Below, one piece after another: positions 17,824 to 27,461 of a stretch of DNA of 64,000 bases. Below the pieces are notes generated by a model. The model was not told where the DNA came from. It saw only the letters and a list, made by a program, of their open reading frames with translations, and did no database searches. This DNA comes from Stanieria sp. NIES-3757 (lineage in GTDB: Bacteria; Cyanobacteriota; Cyanobacteriia; Cyanobacteriales; Xenococcaceae), in assembly GCA_002355455.1 (NCBI GenBank), contig AP017375.1, positions 1,860,001-1,924,000 of the forward strand, read 5' to 3'. The position numbers and the translations under genes are program-made. The first letter of the stretch is position 1; every line of letters begins with the position of its first letter.

Positions 17824-18132
17824 CTAAGTTGCCAAGCTCCCCATTTTTCAAATTTTATTTTATCGGAAAAATATGGAGTTCGTATTTCTAGTATTGCCAA
17901 AAAAACTATTCAATTATTAGGTAAATCTTATCCGAATCACGAAAAAGTTTATCAGGGAAAACACTACTGTTTACGAGCTAAAAATAAAACCTTGTCAATT
18001 ACACACAAGGCTAGAGAAGAGATATTTAAAGAAACTGAGAATAAGATTGTTATAGCAAATTTTACAATAGAGGATTTAGAAAAATTTGAAAATTTTGAAG
18101 ATAAGCTAAACAAAGAATTTCCTCAACCGTGA
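17824..18132 (+). pseudogene. start-less coding remnant of unknown family
   Basis: A frame of 102 sense codons is open from just after the PIN gene to TGA 18130-18132 but has no ATG, GTG or usable TTG near its beginning. It reads protein-like: YGVRISSIAKKTIQLLGKSY, KHYCLRAKNKTLSITHKARE and an acidic tail (NFEDKLNKEFPQP). It is probably the 3' end of a lost gene. Family not recognised. Confidence 0.35.
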
Positions 18133-18187
18133 AATAAAACCGAGGAATGTTACAACAGTATTAAACGCTCTTAGTTTAATTTGCCTG

Positions 18188-19864
18188 ATGACGTTCGTCT
18201 TACCTTCCGAACAGAACCAATCAAAAATCACTATTTGGCAATGTTTTAGGCTTCGTTTTCTCAAATCTTCCTATTTATTGCAGTTAATTTTGACTATCTG
18301 TAATTTGGGGATTTGCTTTAGTGTTCCCCTTGCCTCAGTTTCTAAAACTTCAGCAGCAGAAAAAATTTATCTCGATTACGGGGTGCTACAGTTTTCCCTT
18401 CCCTTAAAATCTTTGGAAACTTATGCCAAAAAAGGTATTATCGATGCTAATTTTGCTAATTATGCTAGTTTCTTCTCTTCAGAACAATTAGAACAACTTA
18501 GAAAAGCCTTAGTCAGTAAAGCAGACGTTACTCCTTTAGCCGTCACACAATTTCTCTATTCTCCTCAAGGCGAAAGAATTTTAGCTAAAGTAGCTCAAGT
18601 AATTCAAACTAAAGCAGGTCAATCTGGCTTTTATGCCCTTCGTTCAGCTTTAATTATGGCAACAGCCGATGAAGAAGGTTTAACTCCTTTAAATATTCTT
18701 AAGCAATTTCCTACTTATGGAATTCGCCTTAATTCTGAACGAGGCTTTCAAATTATTGAAAATTTAAGTGAAATTGTTCAAGAAACCGAAAAAGCGATCG
18801 CGCAAGTCCAACAACAAGCTCTTCAAGAAACTGCTACTAATAATTCTCTTGCCAATGTTCCCTTGCCAAATTTTAGTCAACCAGGTAGTTATTCTTATCG
18901 CAAACAACTTCTAACTCTAGAAGACCGTTCTCGCGATCGCCGTTTTCCCGTTGATTTGTATCTTCCCAACAATTCTGGTCGTTTACCATTAATCATTATT
19001 TCTCACGGTTTAGGTGGTGATCGCACTACTTTTGCTTATTTAGCGATTCATCTTGCTTCTTATGGTTTTGCCGTCGCAGTTCCCGAACATCCTGGTAGTA
19101 ATGCTGGTCAAATTCAGGCTTTATTTAACGGTTTTGCCAATAAAGTTACCCTGCCTGAAGAATTAATTGACCGTCCTTTAGATATTAAATTTTTACTAGA
19201 TTATTTAGAACGTAATTATGGACAACAATTACAAGTAAGAAGGGTAGGAATTATTGGTCAATCTTTTGGTGCTTACACAGCTTTAGCCTTAGCAGGTGCT
19301 AAATTGAACCTTGCAAGTTTAAACCAAGCTTGTCAAGACATTGATAATTCTCTTAATCTCTCTCTTTTGCTTCAATGCATTGCTTTAGAATTACCCAATC
19401 AAAAATATAATTTACGAGATGAACGGATTGTTTCTGCGATCGCAATTAATCCTATGACTAGTGCTGTGTTTGGACAAGAGGGAATTAGTGAAATTAAGAT
19501 ACCGATTATGCTGATCGCTAGTAGCGCAGATCCTGTTACTCCTGCCTTATCAGAACAAATTGAACCTTTTACTTGGTTAACAACTCCTGAAAAATATTTA
19601 GCCTTACTTGAAGGGGCTACTCATTTTTCTACTTTACAAGAATCTTCTGGTAGTATTCCTTTGCCTTCTCAAGCAATTGGACCCGATCCTCAAATTGCTC
19701 AAAACTACGTTCAACAACTGAGTTTAATCTTTTTTGAAAGCTATGTTTTGCAACACTCAAATTATCAAGCTTATCTCAATGCTAGCTATGCAGCCAAAAT
19801 TAGCCGTAGTATGTTGCCTTTAAGCCTAGTGCGATCGCTCAATTTACAATTCAATCCTCAGTAA
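18188..19864 (+). CDS. exported alpha/beta hydrolase with N-terminal DUF1400 domain
   Basis: A 558-aa protein of a type common in cyanobacteria. A basic N-terminus and hydrophobic helix (about 30-50) ending ASVSKTSAAEK suggest export. Residues about 60-190 form the helical DUF1400 domain (YGVLQFSLPLKSLETYA). The rest is a dienelactone hydrolase/PAF-acetylhydrolase-like fold: PLIIISHGLGGDR near 275, nucleophile elbow GQSFGAYTAL near 355-364 (Ser357), the Asp in ASSADPVTP and the His in EGATHFST. Substrate is unknown; lipid or ester hydrolysis is inferred from the family. Confidence 0.82.
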   Translation: MTFVLPSEQNQSKITIWQCFRLRFLKSSYLLQLILTICNLGICFSVPLASVSKTSAAEKIYLDYGVLQFSLPLKSLETYAKKGIIDANFANYASFFSSEQLEQLRKALVSKADVTPLAVTQFLYSPQGERILAKVAQVIQTKAGQSGFYALRSALIMATADEEGLTPLNILKQFPTYGIRLNSERGFQIIENLSEIVQETEKAIAQVQQQALQETATNNSLANVPLPNFSQPGSYSYRKQLLTLEDRSRDRRFPVDLYLPNNSGRLPLIIISHGLGGDRTTFAYLAIHLASYGFAVAVPEHPGSNAGQIQALFNGFANKVTLPEELIDRPLDIKFLLDYLERNYGQQLQVRRVGIIGQSFGAYTALALAGAKLNLASLNQACQDIDNSLNLSLLLQCIALELPNQKYNLRDERIVSAIAINPMTSAVFGQEGISEIKIPIMLIASSADPVTPALSEQIEPFTWLTTPEKYLALLEGATHFSTLQESSGSIPLPSQAIGPDPQIAQNYVQQLSLIFFESYVLQHSNYQAYLNASYAAKISRSMLPLSLVRSLNLQFNPQ

Positions 19865-19890
19865 AAAATTAAAAGTCAAAACTGTGATTA

Positions 19891-19917
19891 GAGAGGCTCT
19901 CTAACCGAAAGCCTCTC
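19891..19917 (+). terminator. candidate terminator hairpin after the hydrolase
   Basis: Perfect inverted repeat gagaggct (19891-19898) / agcctctc (19910-19917) 27 bp after the stop. No T-run follows, so intrinsic termination is uncertain. Confidence 0.35.
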
Positions 19918-20012
19918 TCGCGGTCAAAATTCACTAGGTTTTTGGGACTCAATTTTACAGCGATTTTTAGCTTGATAAAACACAGCTAATTAATTGTGTT
20001 CTTCTGACTTCT

Positions 20013-20040
20013 GTACAGACGTAACGTATTACGTCTCTAC
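20013..20040. repeat. dispersed ACGTAA..TTACGT palindrome
   Basis: gtacagacgtaa / ttacgtctctac forms a hairpin related to the ones at 11309 and 47291. It lies between two convergent genes (hydrolase and psaK), where it could act as a bidirectional terminator. Confidence 0.5.
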
Positions 20041-20074
20041 CACTTCTGACTTCTAATCTTAAAAGTATTAGATT

Positions 20075-20389
20075 TTATAAGACTCCAGCATTTCCAAGTC
20101 CTAAAATTATCCCAGCACCCAAGATATGACCGAAACTTGTAGTCGCCAACAATTCGGGAAACCCAAATTTTTCCCATAACTCAGGTTTAGGGACGGGTAA
20201 ATCTGGTCCTTGACCTGAATTTTGGATCGCATAACGACCGATAGCTACAGCAAAAAGATTACATAAAATCATGATTAAAGCTACCGATGGATTCCACTCA
20301 ACGGTTGAAGGAGTAGTATGAGCAGCCAAAACCAAAGTAGAGATCATTAGATATTTGAACTCCCGTCTTGATAAACTATGATTGATCAA
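20075..20389 (-). CDS. psaK: photosystem I subunit PsaK
   Basis: A 104-aa thylakoid membrane protein at the edge of the PSI complex. WNPSVALIMILCNLFAVAIG forms the first transmembrane helix, the loop includes LPVPKPELWEKFGFP, and PELLATTSFGHILGAGIILG the second helix, all highly characteristic of PsaK. The N-terminal ~25 residues, including a hydrophobic stretch, may be a presequence as in other PsaK proteins. The loop carries a few extra residues relative to the shortest forms. PsaK binds antenna chlorophylls and helps couple phycobilisomes to PSI. Confidence 0.92.
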   Translation of the reverse strand: MINHSLSRREFKYLMISTLVLAAHTTPSTVEWNPSVALIMILCNLFAVAIGRYAIQNSGQGPDLPVPKPELWEKFGFPELLATTSFGHILGAGIILGLGNAGVL

Positions 20390-20500
20390 TTTACAGGAAT
20401 TATAAAAATCTGTTTCAAGAAAATATACTTTCTTCTTAATAATTTACAGTAATTAAAAGTTTTACTAAGAATAAACCCACTCTAATTAATTGAATTAAGA

Positions 20501-21157
20501 ATGCGAGTTAAAATATGCGGAATCACTAACCCAGATCAAGGAAATGCGATCGCTCAGTTGGGTGCAACAGAATTAGGTTTTATCTGTGTCCCAGCATCTC
20601 CTCGTTACCTAGAAGTTTCAGCCATCAGAAATATTGTTCAACAATTACCTAAACAAATCAATACCATTGGAGTATTTGCTAATCTCGATCTAAAAACAAT
20701 TGTGGAAACTGTTTCTGAAACGGGTTTAACTGGAGTACAATTACACGGTAACGAATCACCAGAATTTTGTCAGCAGTTACAAACTTTACTGTCACCACAA
20801 GTAGAATTGATTAAAGCTTTGCGAATTAAAACTACTGCATCCTTAGCTAAAGTTCTCGATTATGCTGAAGCTGTTGATACCTTGTTATTAGATGCTTACG
20901 ATCCCCGATTACTAGGAGGCACAGGACATACTTTAAACTGGAAAGAATTAACTCAATGGACTTCTCCCTTACCTTGGTTATTAGCAGGAGGATTAACACC
21001 AGACAATATTTTAGTTGCTTTGGGTCAACTTCAACCCCATGGGATTGATTTGTCTAGTGGAGTAGAATTATCTCCAGGCAACAAAGATTTAAACAAAGTA
21101 GCTCAATTATTCCGTCAATTAGATTTGATCAACGCTAAATCGAATAATTTTCTTTAG
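20501..21157 (+). CDS. trpF: phosphoribosylanthranilate isomerase
   Basis: A 218-aa TIM-barrel enzyme of tryptophan synthesis. It converts phosphoribosylanthranilate to CdRP. The catalytic Cys is at residue 5 in [12 protein letters not shown], the general acid Asp in [15 protein letters not shown] (near 127), and the phosphate-binding end is [11 protein letters not shown] and GIDLSSGVE. It stands alone, as trp genes are usually scattered in cyanobacteria. Start ATG gives the normal family N-terminus. Confidence 0.95.
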   Translation: MRVKICGITNPDQGNAIAQLGATELGFICVPASPRYLEVSAIRNIVQQLPKQINTIGVFANLDLKTIVETVSETGLTGVQLHGNESPEFCQQLQTLLSPQVELIKALRIKTTASLAKVLDYAEAVDTLLLDAYDPRLLGGTGHTLNWKELTQWTSPLPWLLAGGLTPDNILVALGQLQPHGIDLSSGVELSPGNKDLNKVAQLFRQLDLINAKSNNFL

Positions 21158-21380
21158 CCAATAGTTAAGCAATGATTATCTCTAGATTTGAATCTTTGTA
21201 CTAAGATCTTAAATATTTAAAAACTCAATTAAAGTTTAGTAGGGCGCATGGCTGACTTTAGCCAAAAATATCGAGGCAGATTTTGTTAATCTTAGACACA
21301 ATAATATAAGTTGAGATTGCTTAGTTTATATATTTAACATTTTATCTAAAGGCAGCTAAAAGCAAGTTAGGAGAGCAGTA

Positions 21381-22346
21381 ATGGTTAATTTTGGGCTGAA
21401 TTCAGCCAGTATCTTAGGAATATTTTTAGCAGTAGCAGGAGCATCATTATATTTTTTACGTTCTGTTCGTCCAGAACTATCAAGAGATCATGATATTTTC
21501 TTTGCTGCGGTAGGTTTACTCTGCGGTTTTATTTTACTGTTTCAAGGATGGCGGTTAGACCCAATTCTTCAATTTGGTCAGTTTCTCCTGACAGGTTCGG
21601 CAATTTTCTTTGCGGTAGAAAGTATTCGCTTGCGTGGTGTAGCGACAGAACAAGCTAGACGCAATACTCCAATTGTTGATCGCGAACGTCCTGTGAGTCG
21701 TACTAGAGTATATACAGAGGCAGAATTAGACCAAATCGAACCAGACCAATACGACGCTACTCCCAATTATGATAGTCCTAGATTACGTGGATACGAAGAA
21801 CCTGCACCTCGTTCTTCCCGTAGATCCTCTAACGTACCTAGAGAAGATTATCCCAGTAGACCAAATCGTTCTCGTCCAGAAAGAGATAGATATTCTGCTC
21901 AAACTAATAATCGTCCTCCTCGTCGTAGCAATACCCAAGCTCGTAATGATTATTATCAAGATAAGGACACGTCGGGTGAATTTGGTTCACCTGCCCGTGA
22001 TGTGCGTAGAGAAGTAAAAGGAAATCGTTCTGACGATTGGGGACAAGAAGAAGGTTGGAATGAAACACCATTATCAAATCGTTCTCGTCCTGCTGCTAGA
22101 GATAATTGTATTGATGAAACTCCCCGCCAACCAAAACCACGAAAACTAGATCCAAGCAATTTGGGACGCAGTTATGTCGATGACAACGACAGTTTTTCTA
22201 ATGATTATGTCGATTATCAACCATTAGATGCTGCTGAAACTGATTCAGATAATAGTTGGAATCGCGATGAACAGGAAGATAGAAATTATAATCCTTCTCG
22301 GATCAATGATGAAGACATAGACCGTCGCATTAATTACGACTATTAA
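21381..22346 (+). CDS. ycf66: Ycf66 family protein
   Basis: A 321-aa protein. The conserved N-terminal ~95 residues have the Ycf66 pattern: GLNSASILGIFLAVAGASLY, a conserved SRDHDIFFAAVGLLCGFILL segment and LQFGQFLLTGSAIFFAVESI, giving three hydrophobic helices. From residue ~100 on it is a long, disordered Arg/Asp/Ser/Asn-rich tail. Ycf66 is restricted to cyanobacteria and some plastids and its function is not established. A good ribosome site (ggagag, about 21370) precedes the ATG. Confidence 0.88.
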   Translation: MVNFGLNSASILGIFLAVAGASLYFLRSVRPELSRDHDIFFAAVGLLCGFILLFQGWRLDPILQFGQFLLTGSAIFFAVESIRLRGVATEQARRNTPIVDRERPVSRTRVYTEAELDQIEPDQYDATPNYDSPRLRGYEEPAPRSSRRSSNVPREDYPSRPNRSRPERDRYSAQTNNRPPRRSNTQARNDYYQDKDTSGEFGSPARDVRREVKGNRSDDWGQEEGWNETPLSNRSRPAARDNCIDETPRQPKPRKLDPSNLGRSYVDDNDSFSNDYVDYQPLDAAETDSDNSWNRDEQEDRNYNPSRINDEDIDRRINYDY

Positions 22347-22392
22347 ATAGTAAAATTTGTGATTGTTTAGAGCGATCGCTATAAGTTCACCA

Positions 22393-22447
22393 ATCAAAGC
22401 TAAAGCGAGAGGTTCGCTTGTACAAGAGCGATCGCTTTAGTTTTGAT
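22393..22447 (+). terminator. strong stem-loop downstream of ycf66
   Basis: A 16-bp stem, atcaaagctaaagcga (22393-22408) against tcgctttagttttgat (22432-22447), with one mismatch. The right arm contains a HIP1 site. It is well placed as the ycf66 terminator although no long T-run follows. Confidence 0.5.
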
Positions 22448-22591
22448 CTTCTAAATTTTATAAATTTTGATTATTTTATAGTGATTTTTAGTTGAATAAA
22501 AAACAACTAATTAACTTTTTTCTTTTACCTTCTGTCTTCTGTTTTCTGTCTCATATCAAGATGTAGTCTACCCAATCGAAAACTGCTGTAA

Positions 22592-23437
22592 GTGATTGTA
22601 AAAAATAAAGCAATAGATATTAATATTCAAGCAAAACCTTTTATCAAATGGGTTGGTGGAAAAACCCAACTACTGTCAGAAATAACAGCCAGAATTCCTC
22701 AAAATTTCTCCCGATACTTTGAACCGTTTATTGGTGGCGGAGCATTATTTTTTTATTTACAACCCGAAAAGTCTGTTCTCATCGATATTAATGAGGAACT
22801 GACCAATACTTATCAAGTTGTTAGGGATAAAGTTGAAGAACTAATTACTGATTTAAAACAACACATTCACCAACAAGACTATTACTATCAAATTAGAAAT
22901 ATTGACCGAAGCGAAGAATATAAATTATGGTCTGATGTTCAAAGAGCAAGCCGACTAATCTACCTCAACAAAACCTGTTTTAATGGATTGTATCGTGTCA
23001 ACTCTAAAGGTCAATTCAATACTCCAATGGGGTCTTACAAAAACCCCAAAATTATTGATGAGATTAATTTAAGAGCTTGTAGCAAAGTACTTCAAAAAGC
23101 ACAGATTATCAATAGTTCATTTCTTGAGGTTGAGGAAAAAATTACCCTGGACGATTTTGTCTATTTCGATCCTCCCTATGTTCCCTTAAACGCCACATCT
23201 AACTTTACAGGATACAGTCAGGATGGATTTGATCTATCTATGCAGTTAAACTTACGTAATCTTTGCGATCGCCTTAATGCTAAAGGCGTTAGATTTATGG
23301 TTTCTAACTCTAATGCTCCTCTGATTCTTGACCTGTATTCTAATTACAAAATTGAGTTTGTCTATGCAAGCAGAGCAATTAATTCTAAGGGTGACAAGCG
23401 AGGCAAAATTCCTGAAGTGATAATTACAAACTATTAA
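22592..23437 (+). CDS. D12-class DNA adenine methyltransferase (Dam/DpnM type)
   Basis: A 281-aa N6-adenine methyltransferase of the alpha (D12) class. The AdoMet-binding motif is in FIKWVGGKTQLL (18-29) and FEPFIGGGALFF (about 43-54); the catalytic motif is DPPY at 193-196; RLIYLNKTCFNGLYRVN is the typical D12 segment. D12 enzymes often, though not always, recognise GATC. The start is a GTG. The next gene, 57 bp downstream, encodes a PD-(D/E)XK nuclease-like protein, so this is taken as the methylase of a type II restriction-modification pair. Confidence 0.9.
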   Translation: MIVKNKAIDINIQAKPFIKWVGGKTQLLSEITARIPQNFSRYFEPFIGGGALFFYLQPEKSVLIDINEELTNTYQVVRDKVEELITDLKQHIHQQDYYYQIRNIDRSEEYKLWSDVQRASRLIYLNKTCFNGLYRVNSKGQFNTPMGSYKNPKIIDEINLRACSKVLQKAQIINSSFLEVEEKITLDDFVYFDPPYVPLNATSNFTGYSQDGFDLSMQLNLRNLCDRLNAKGVRFMVSNSNAPLILDLYSNYKIEFVYASRAINSKGDKRGKIPEVIITNY

Positions 23438-23494
23438 AGGGAACAATAGGATAGTGTAATTGAATTCTTATTGTTTTTTTTTACTGAATAGTAT

Positions 23495-23995
23495 ATGACC
23501 CAATCTTCAACGCAGGGAGGCACAGCCAATCGACAAGGGAAAATTTTAGAAAAAACTATTATCCCTACATTTGAGGCAAGAGGTTTTGATGTAATTCAGT
23601 ATAGTGATTGGAGTAAAAAGAAAGATAAGTATGGAACAGAGCTACTTTTAAAGCATGTTCCTTATACAACTATTTACGGACATCAAGGATATACCGAGTT
23701 TTTAGCTCGCTCTGAACGCTACAGCCTTAATCATCGAATTGAATGTAAGTGGCAGCAATCAAGTGGTTCAGTTGACGAGAAATTTCCTTACTTGTATCTC
23801 AACTGTATTGAAGCAATGCCCGAACAAAACATTATTATTATTACTGGTGGAGGTGGGATGAAGGAAGGAGTAATTCGTTGGTTGAAAAGAGTGGTGTTAG
23901 AGCGACGTTATCTTCCCGATGGGGTTGAGGAAAAGAATATTAATATTTTTTCTCTAGAAGAATTTATTCTTTGGGCAAATAAAATTCTTCAATAA
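23495..23995 (+). CDS. PD-(D/E)XK-type restriction endonuclease, partner of the D12 methylase
   Basis: A 166-aa soluble protein. GGTANRQGKILEKTIIPTFE at the N-terminus resembles the helix that opens many PD-(D/E)XK folds, and SLNHRIECKWQQSSGSVDEK supplies an E-x-K catalytic half-motif (IECKW, about residue 87). IIIITGGGGMKEGVIRWLK follows, as in type II nucleases with a late core strand. Position directly after the methylase supports a restriction role. Cleavage site is unknown; assignment rests on motif and context. Confidence 0.7.
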   Translation: MTQSSTQGGTANRQGKILEKTIIPTFEARGFDVIQYSDWSKKKDKYGTELLLKHVPYTTIYGHQGYTEFLARSERYSLNHRIECKWQQSSGSVDEKFPYLYLNCIEAMPEQNIIIITGGGGMKEGVIRWLKRVVLERRYLPDGVEEKNINIFSLEEFILWANKILQ

Positions 23996-24086
23996 AAATT
24001 AAGCCTTCATAGGATGGTCAAAAATTCAAGAGCAAAAAAACGTTTCAGATTAAAGGATTTGCCCATTTGATTAAAACTATTATTAT

Positions 24087-26126
24087 CTAATTAATCTGAG
24101 AGGATAAGTTGCTACTTTGAGAATCAGTTGATGATTCTTGAGTTGTTTCTACTGAGATAGGCTCTTTGCGATAAACTGGTAAATCAAACCAAAAAGTTGT
24201 CCCTTCCCCTACAGCACTTTTCAAATAAATTTTACTTTGGTGTTTGTCAATAATATTTTTAACAATAGATAAACCTAATCCCGTTCCTTCTAAAGTATGA
24301 ACTCGATTTTCAACGCGGAAGAAGCGGTCAAAGATAGCTTCTTGATCTTCTGGTGCAATACCAATACCAGTATCGGCAACTTCTACCCTAATTTGAGATG
24401 GTTGCTGATGAGACTTAACTTCGTAGGCGCGAATAGTTACTTTACCACCAGAATTTGTAAATTTCAAAGCGTTGCCAACTAAATTAGTGATAACCTGTAA
24501 CAACAAATCGTAGTGTCCCAAAACAGGTAGTAAATTTGGTTCAAGAGCTTGAGCTAACTCAATTCCTTTATCTTTGGCATTAAGCTGATAAGTTCTTAAA
24601 GTTTGTTCGATTAATTGAGTGAGATCTACGGCACAGAAATTATAAACCCGCGAAGATTCTAGACGAGACAAATCTAAAACATCATTAACTAAACGAGTTA
24701 AACGGTCTGTTTCATGATTAGCTGTTTCTAAAAACTCTTTACGTTGGTCTTCAGTTAAATCTTCTCCGTATTCCGAGAGAGTTTCAATAAAAGATTTGAT
24801 ATTAAATAAAGGCGTTCTTAATTCGTGGGAAACATTACTAATAAATTGACTTTTGGCTTCATTTAATTCGGCTTCTCTTGTAATATCTTGTACTGTCATG
24901 GCAATACCTTTGACATTTTCTCGTTCTCGATCCAGAACTTGAGTTAAGAGTATGCGTACAGTGCGTCTTTTTGGTTGATGCAAAACAATCCGAAATTCAT
25001 CTCCATTGCTTAAATGATCTTCATGATGAACAGCTACAAATTGTGTCTCTTCTTGGGTTAAGGTTTCTTCCTGAGATTCTGATTCGGATTTGGTTTGGCT
25101 AGCGACAATTTGATAAAGAGGTTTAGTCAGTTTAATAGTTAATTCGGTTGGTAAATGATGTAGAACATTTTCGCCAATAACGTTCTTACCTTCCCAGTCA
25201 AAAATACGTCTAGCAGTAGGATTGACTAAAATTATGATCATATTAGTATCAATTAAAACTGCACCATCAGCAATAGTTGATACTAAAGTTTCTAATTTGG
25301 CTTTTTCGGCAGTTAGTTCTTCAATATTTTGTTCTTCATATTTTTCTAACCGTTCTGCCATTTCATTAAAACTGGCAATTAATTCACCTAACTCTCCGCC
25401 CAAAGGTAAATCAATTCTTTGTTTAAAATTTTTAGCTGCGATATTTTTTACCCCAACTAATAATTCTTTGATTGGTTTAGTAATAGTCAGGGCATTAAAA
25501 ACTGCTCCTAAAATTACCATTGCCCAAATCGAAATAAACACCGCAATCGTTACATCTCTGGTTAAATTAGAAGAAGCAACTACGGTAGGATTAGGATTAA
25601 TTCCGATTGCTAAAACTCCTAAATATTGTCCTTGATGACGTAGCGGTACAAAAACATCAGTAACTTCACCATTAGGCGTAATATGCTGGCGAATAAAAGG
25701 AAGCTCGCTATTTTGAACGTAATTTTCGGGTAATTTAATCCGACGCTCAATGGTTAGAGAATTACTACCTTCAGCTTGAGAAAAGGGAATACCAAAAAAA
25801 ATCTTGCCTTCTTGATCCGCATAAAGAATATAGCGGACACTAGCCGTACTGCGGAAAAAACGCCCAGAAAAACGGGCTAAACTGGGAAAGTCATTTTCTG
25901 CCACCATTGGTGCTGCATTAGTGGCGAGCAATAATCCTAAATCGCTACCAAAGCGAGTATCGTTAAGGCGTGCGTCTTGTTGGATGGTGTTGACTGCCCA
26001 AAAAGTTAAACCACTCATTAATAGCGAAACTACTAGAGTAGCAGCAGCCATCAGTTTGGTTTGGAGGGTAAATTCCGACCACCAAAGGGCAATTATTTGT
26101 CTGAGCTTAGTAAGTAGGTTAAGCAA
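24087..26126 (-). CDS. nblS: NblS/DspA (Hik33)-type sensor histidine kinase
   Basis: A 679-aa membrane kinase with the domain order of NblS: transmembrane helix about 22-45, a periplasmic-type sensor region, second helix about 190-215, HAMP, PAS (about 270-400), then HisKA with the phosphoryl-accepting His near 434 in FISNVSHELRTPLFN, and a HATPase with NLVGNALKF, VADTGIGIAPED and GTGLGLSIVK. NblS controls high-light, nutrient and cold acclimation and phycobilisome degradation, mainly through RpaB. Next to purD, a common cyanobacterial neighbour. The C-terminal tail is Ser/Gln-rich. Confidence 0.9.
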   Translation of the reverse strand: MLNLLTKLRQIIALWWSEFTLQTKLMAAATLVVSLLMSGLTFWAVNTIQQDARLNDTRFGSDLGLLLATNAAPMVAENDFPSLARFSGRFFRSTASVRYILYADQEGKIFFGIPFSQAEGSNSLTIERRIKLPENYVQNSELPFIRQHITPNGEVTDVFVPLRHQGQYLGVLAIGINPNPTVVASSNLTRDVTIAVFISIWAMVILGAVFNALTITKPIKELLVGVKNIAAKNFKQRIDLPLGGELGELIASFNEMAERLEKYEEQNIEELTAEKAKLETLVSTIADGAVLIDTNMIIILVNPTARRIFDWEGKNVIGENVLHHLPTELTIKLTKPLYQIVASQTKSESESQEETLTQEETQFVAVHHEDHLSNGDEFRIVLHQPKRRTVRILLTQVLDRERENVKGIAMTVQDITREAELNEAKSQFISNVSHELRTPLFNIKSFIETLSEYGEDLTEDQRKEFLETANHETDRLTRLVNDVLDLSRLESSRVYNFCAVDLTQLIEQTLRTYQLNAKDKGIELAQALEPNLLPVLGHYDLLLQVITNLVGNALKFTNSGGKVTIRAYEVKSHQQPSQIRVEVADTGIGIAPEDQEAIFDRFFRVENRVHTLEGTGLGLSIVKNIIDKHQSKIYLKSAVGEGTTFWFDLPVYRKEPISVETTQESSTDSQSSNLSSQIN

Positions 26127-26195
26127 AACAATTTAAGCTGAAGATTAGCAAGATTAAGGTGTTGCAATTATAGTTTATCAATTAGTTAGACAACT

Positions 26196-27461
26196 TCAAG
26201 AGTGAAACAAACGATGACCGATATCGCGACGATAATAGATATCTTCAAACTTAATTAAATCGATCGCTTGATAGGCAAGAGCGATCGCCTCTTCAAAATT
26301 ATTACCTAGAGCCGTTACTCCTAAAACTCTACCACCATCGGTAATAACTTGGTCGCCATCGAGTTTTGTCCCAGCATGGAAAACAATGGCGTTTTGAGCT
26401 TCTGCTGATTCGATTTCAGTAATGGTTTTTCCTTTTTTATAGGCATCGGGATAACCTTCAGAGGCAGCTACGACACAAACAGCTTTGGCTGATTTCCATT
26501 TAATCGGTGGTTGTTCGCTTAATTTTTGTTGGGCGCAAGCTAGGAGTAATTCTTCTAAAGGAGTGTCTAATAAAGGTAAAACGGCTTGAGTTTCAGGATC
26601 CCCAAAACGGCAGTTAAATTCTAAAATTTTGGGTTCTCCCGCAGGCGTAATCATCAAACCTGCGTATAATACACCCCGATAATCAATCCCCCGTTTGTTT
26701 AAGGTAGCGATGGTAGGTTGCAAAATTTCTTGTTCGATTTTGGTCATTAATTCAGGTGTAACTAAAGGTGCTGGTGCATACGCTCCCATTCCTCCAGTAT
26801 TTTTGCCTGTGTCTCCTTCACCAATGCGTTTATGATCTTGAGCAGGTGCTAGGGGACAAATGGTAATGCCATCGGTTAAAGCGAGTACAGAAACCTCTTC
26901 TCCAGTGAGAAACTCTTCGACTACTAGTTTAGAAAAGCCTTCTGCAAACAACTCTTTGACGGCAGTAAGTGCTTCTTCTACCGTAGTTGCAACAATTACA
27001 CCCTTACCTGCTGCTAAACCATCGGCTTTGACTACAATTGGCGCACCTTGTTGGATGATATAATCTTGAGCAGATTGCGCATCAGTAAAAGTTTCAGATT
27101 TAGCCGTCGGAATACCTGCTTCAATCATCAAATTCTTTGCCCAAGACTTACTAGCTTCGATTTGCGCCCCAGTTCGACTCGGCCCAAAAACCCCAATGTT
27201 TTCTTGTTGAAGATAATCAGTAATACCTAAAGATAAAGGAAGTTCTGGCCCAACCACCACCAAATCTATTTGATTTTCTTTAACTGCGTGGGCAATTCCT
27301 GCAAAATCATCAACTGCGATCGCCATATTTTGGCAATTGGGAGTAGTTGCCGTACCACCATTACCAGGAGTACAAAAAACCTGTTCAACTTGAGGAGAGC
27401 GTAACAACGTCCAAGCGATCGCATGTTCTCTACCACCATTCCCAACTACTAAAACTTTCAC
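26196..27461 (-). CDS. purD: phosphoribosylamine-glycine ligase
   Basis: A 421-aa ATP-grasp enzyme of purine synthesis that joins phosphoribosylamine and glycine to make GAR. The N-terminal VLVVGNGGREHAIAW is diagnostic. GAPIVVKADGLAAGKGVIVA is the ATP-grasp hinge, and FNCRFGDPETQAVLP supplies metal-binding residues. The C-terminal GRVLGVTALG domain is complete. Length is normal. It lies upstream of the NblS gene on the same strand with a 69-bp gap, so partial co-transcription is possible. Confidence 0.96.
   Translation of the reverse strand: MKVLVVGNGGREHAIAWTLLRSPQVEQVFCTPGNGGTATTPNCQNMAIAVDDFAGIAHAVKENQIDLVVVGPELPLSLGITDYLQQENIGVFGPSRTGAQIEASKSWAKNLMIEAGIPTAKSETFTDAQSAQDYIIQQGAPIVVKADGLAAGKGVIVATTVEEALTAVKELFAEGFSKLVVEEFLTGEEVSVLALTDGITICPLAPAQDHKRIGEGDTGKNTGGMGAYAPAPLVTPELMTKIEQEILQPTIATLNKRGIDYRGVLYAGLMITPAGEPKILEFNCRFGDPETQAVLPLLDTPLEELLLACAQQKLSEQPPIKWKSAKAVCVVAASEGYPDAYKKGKTITEIESAEAQNAIVFHAGTKLDGDQVITDGGRVLGVTALGNNFEEAIALAYQAIDLIKFEDIYYRRDIGHRLFHS

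Noticed and set aside
21956-22159. Leftward frame inside ycf66
   Set aside because: Shadow of the biased Arg/Ser-rich ycf66 tail in the other strand.
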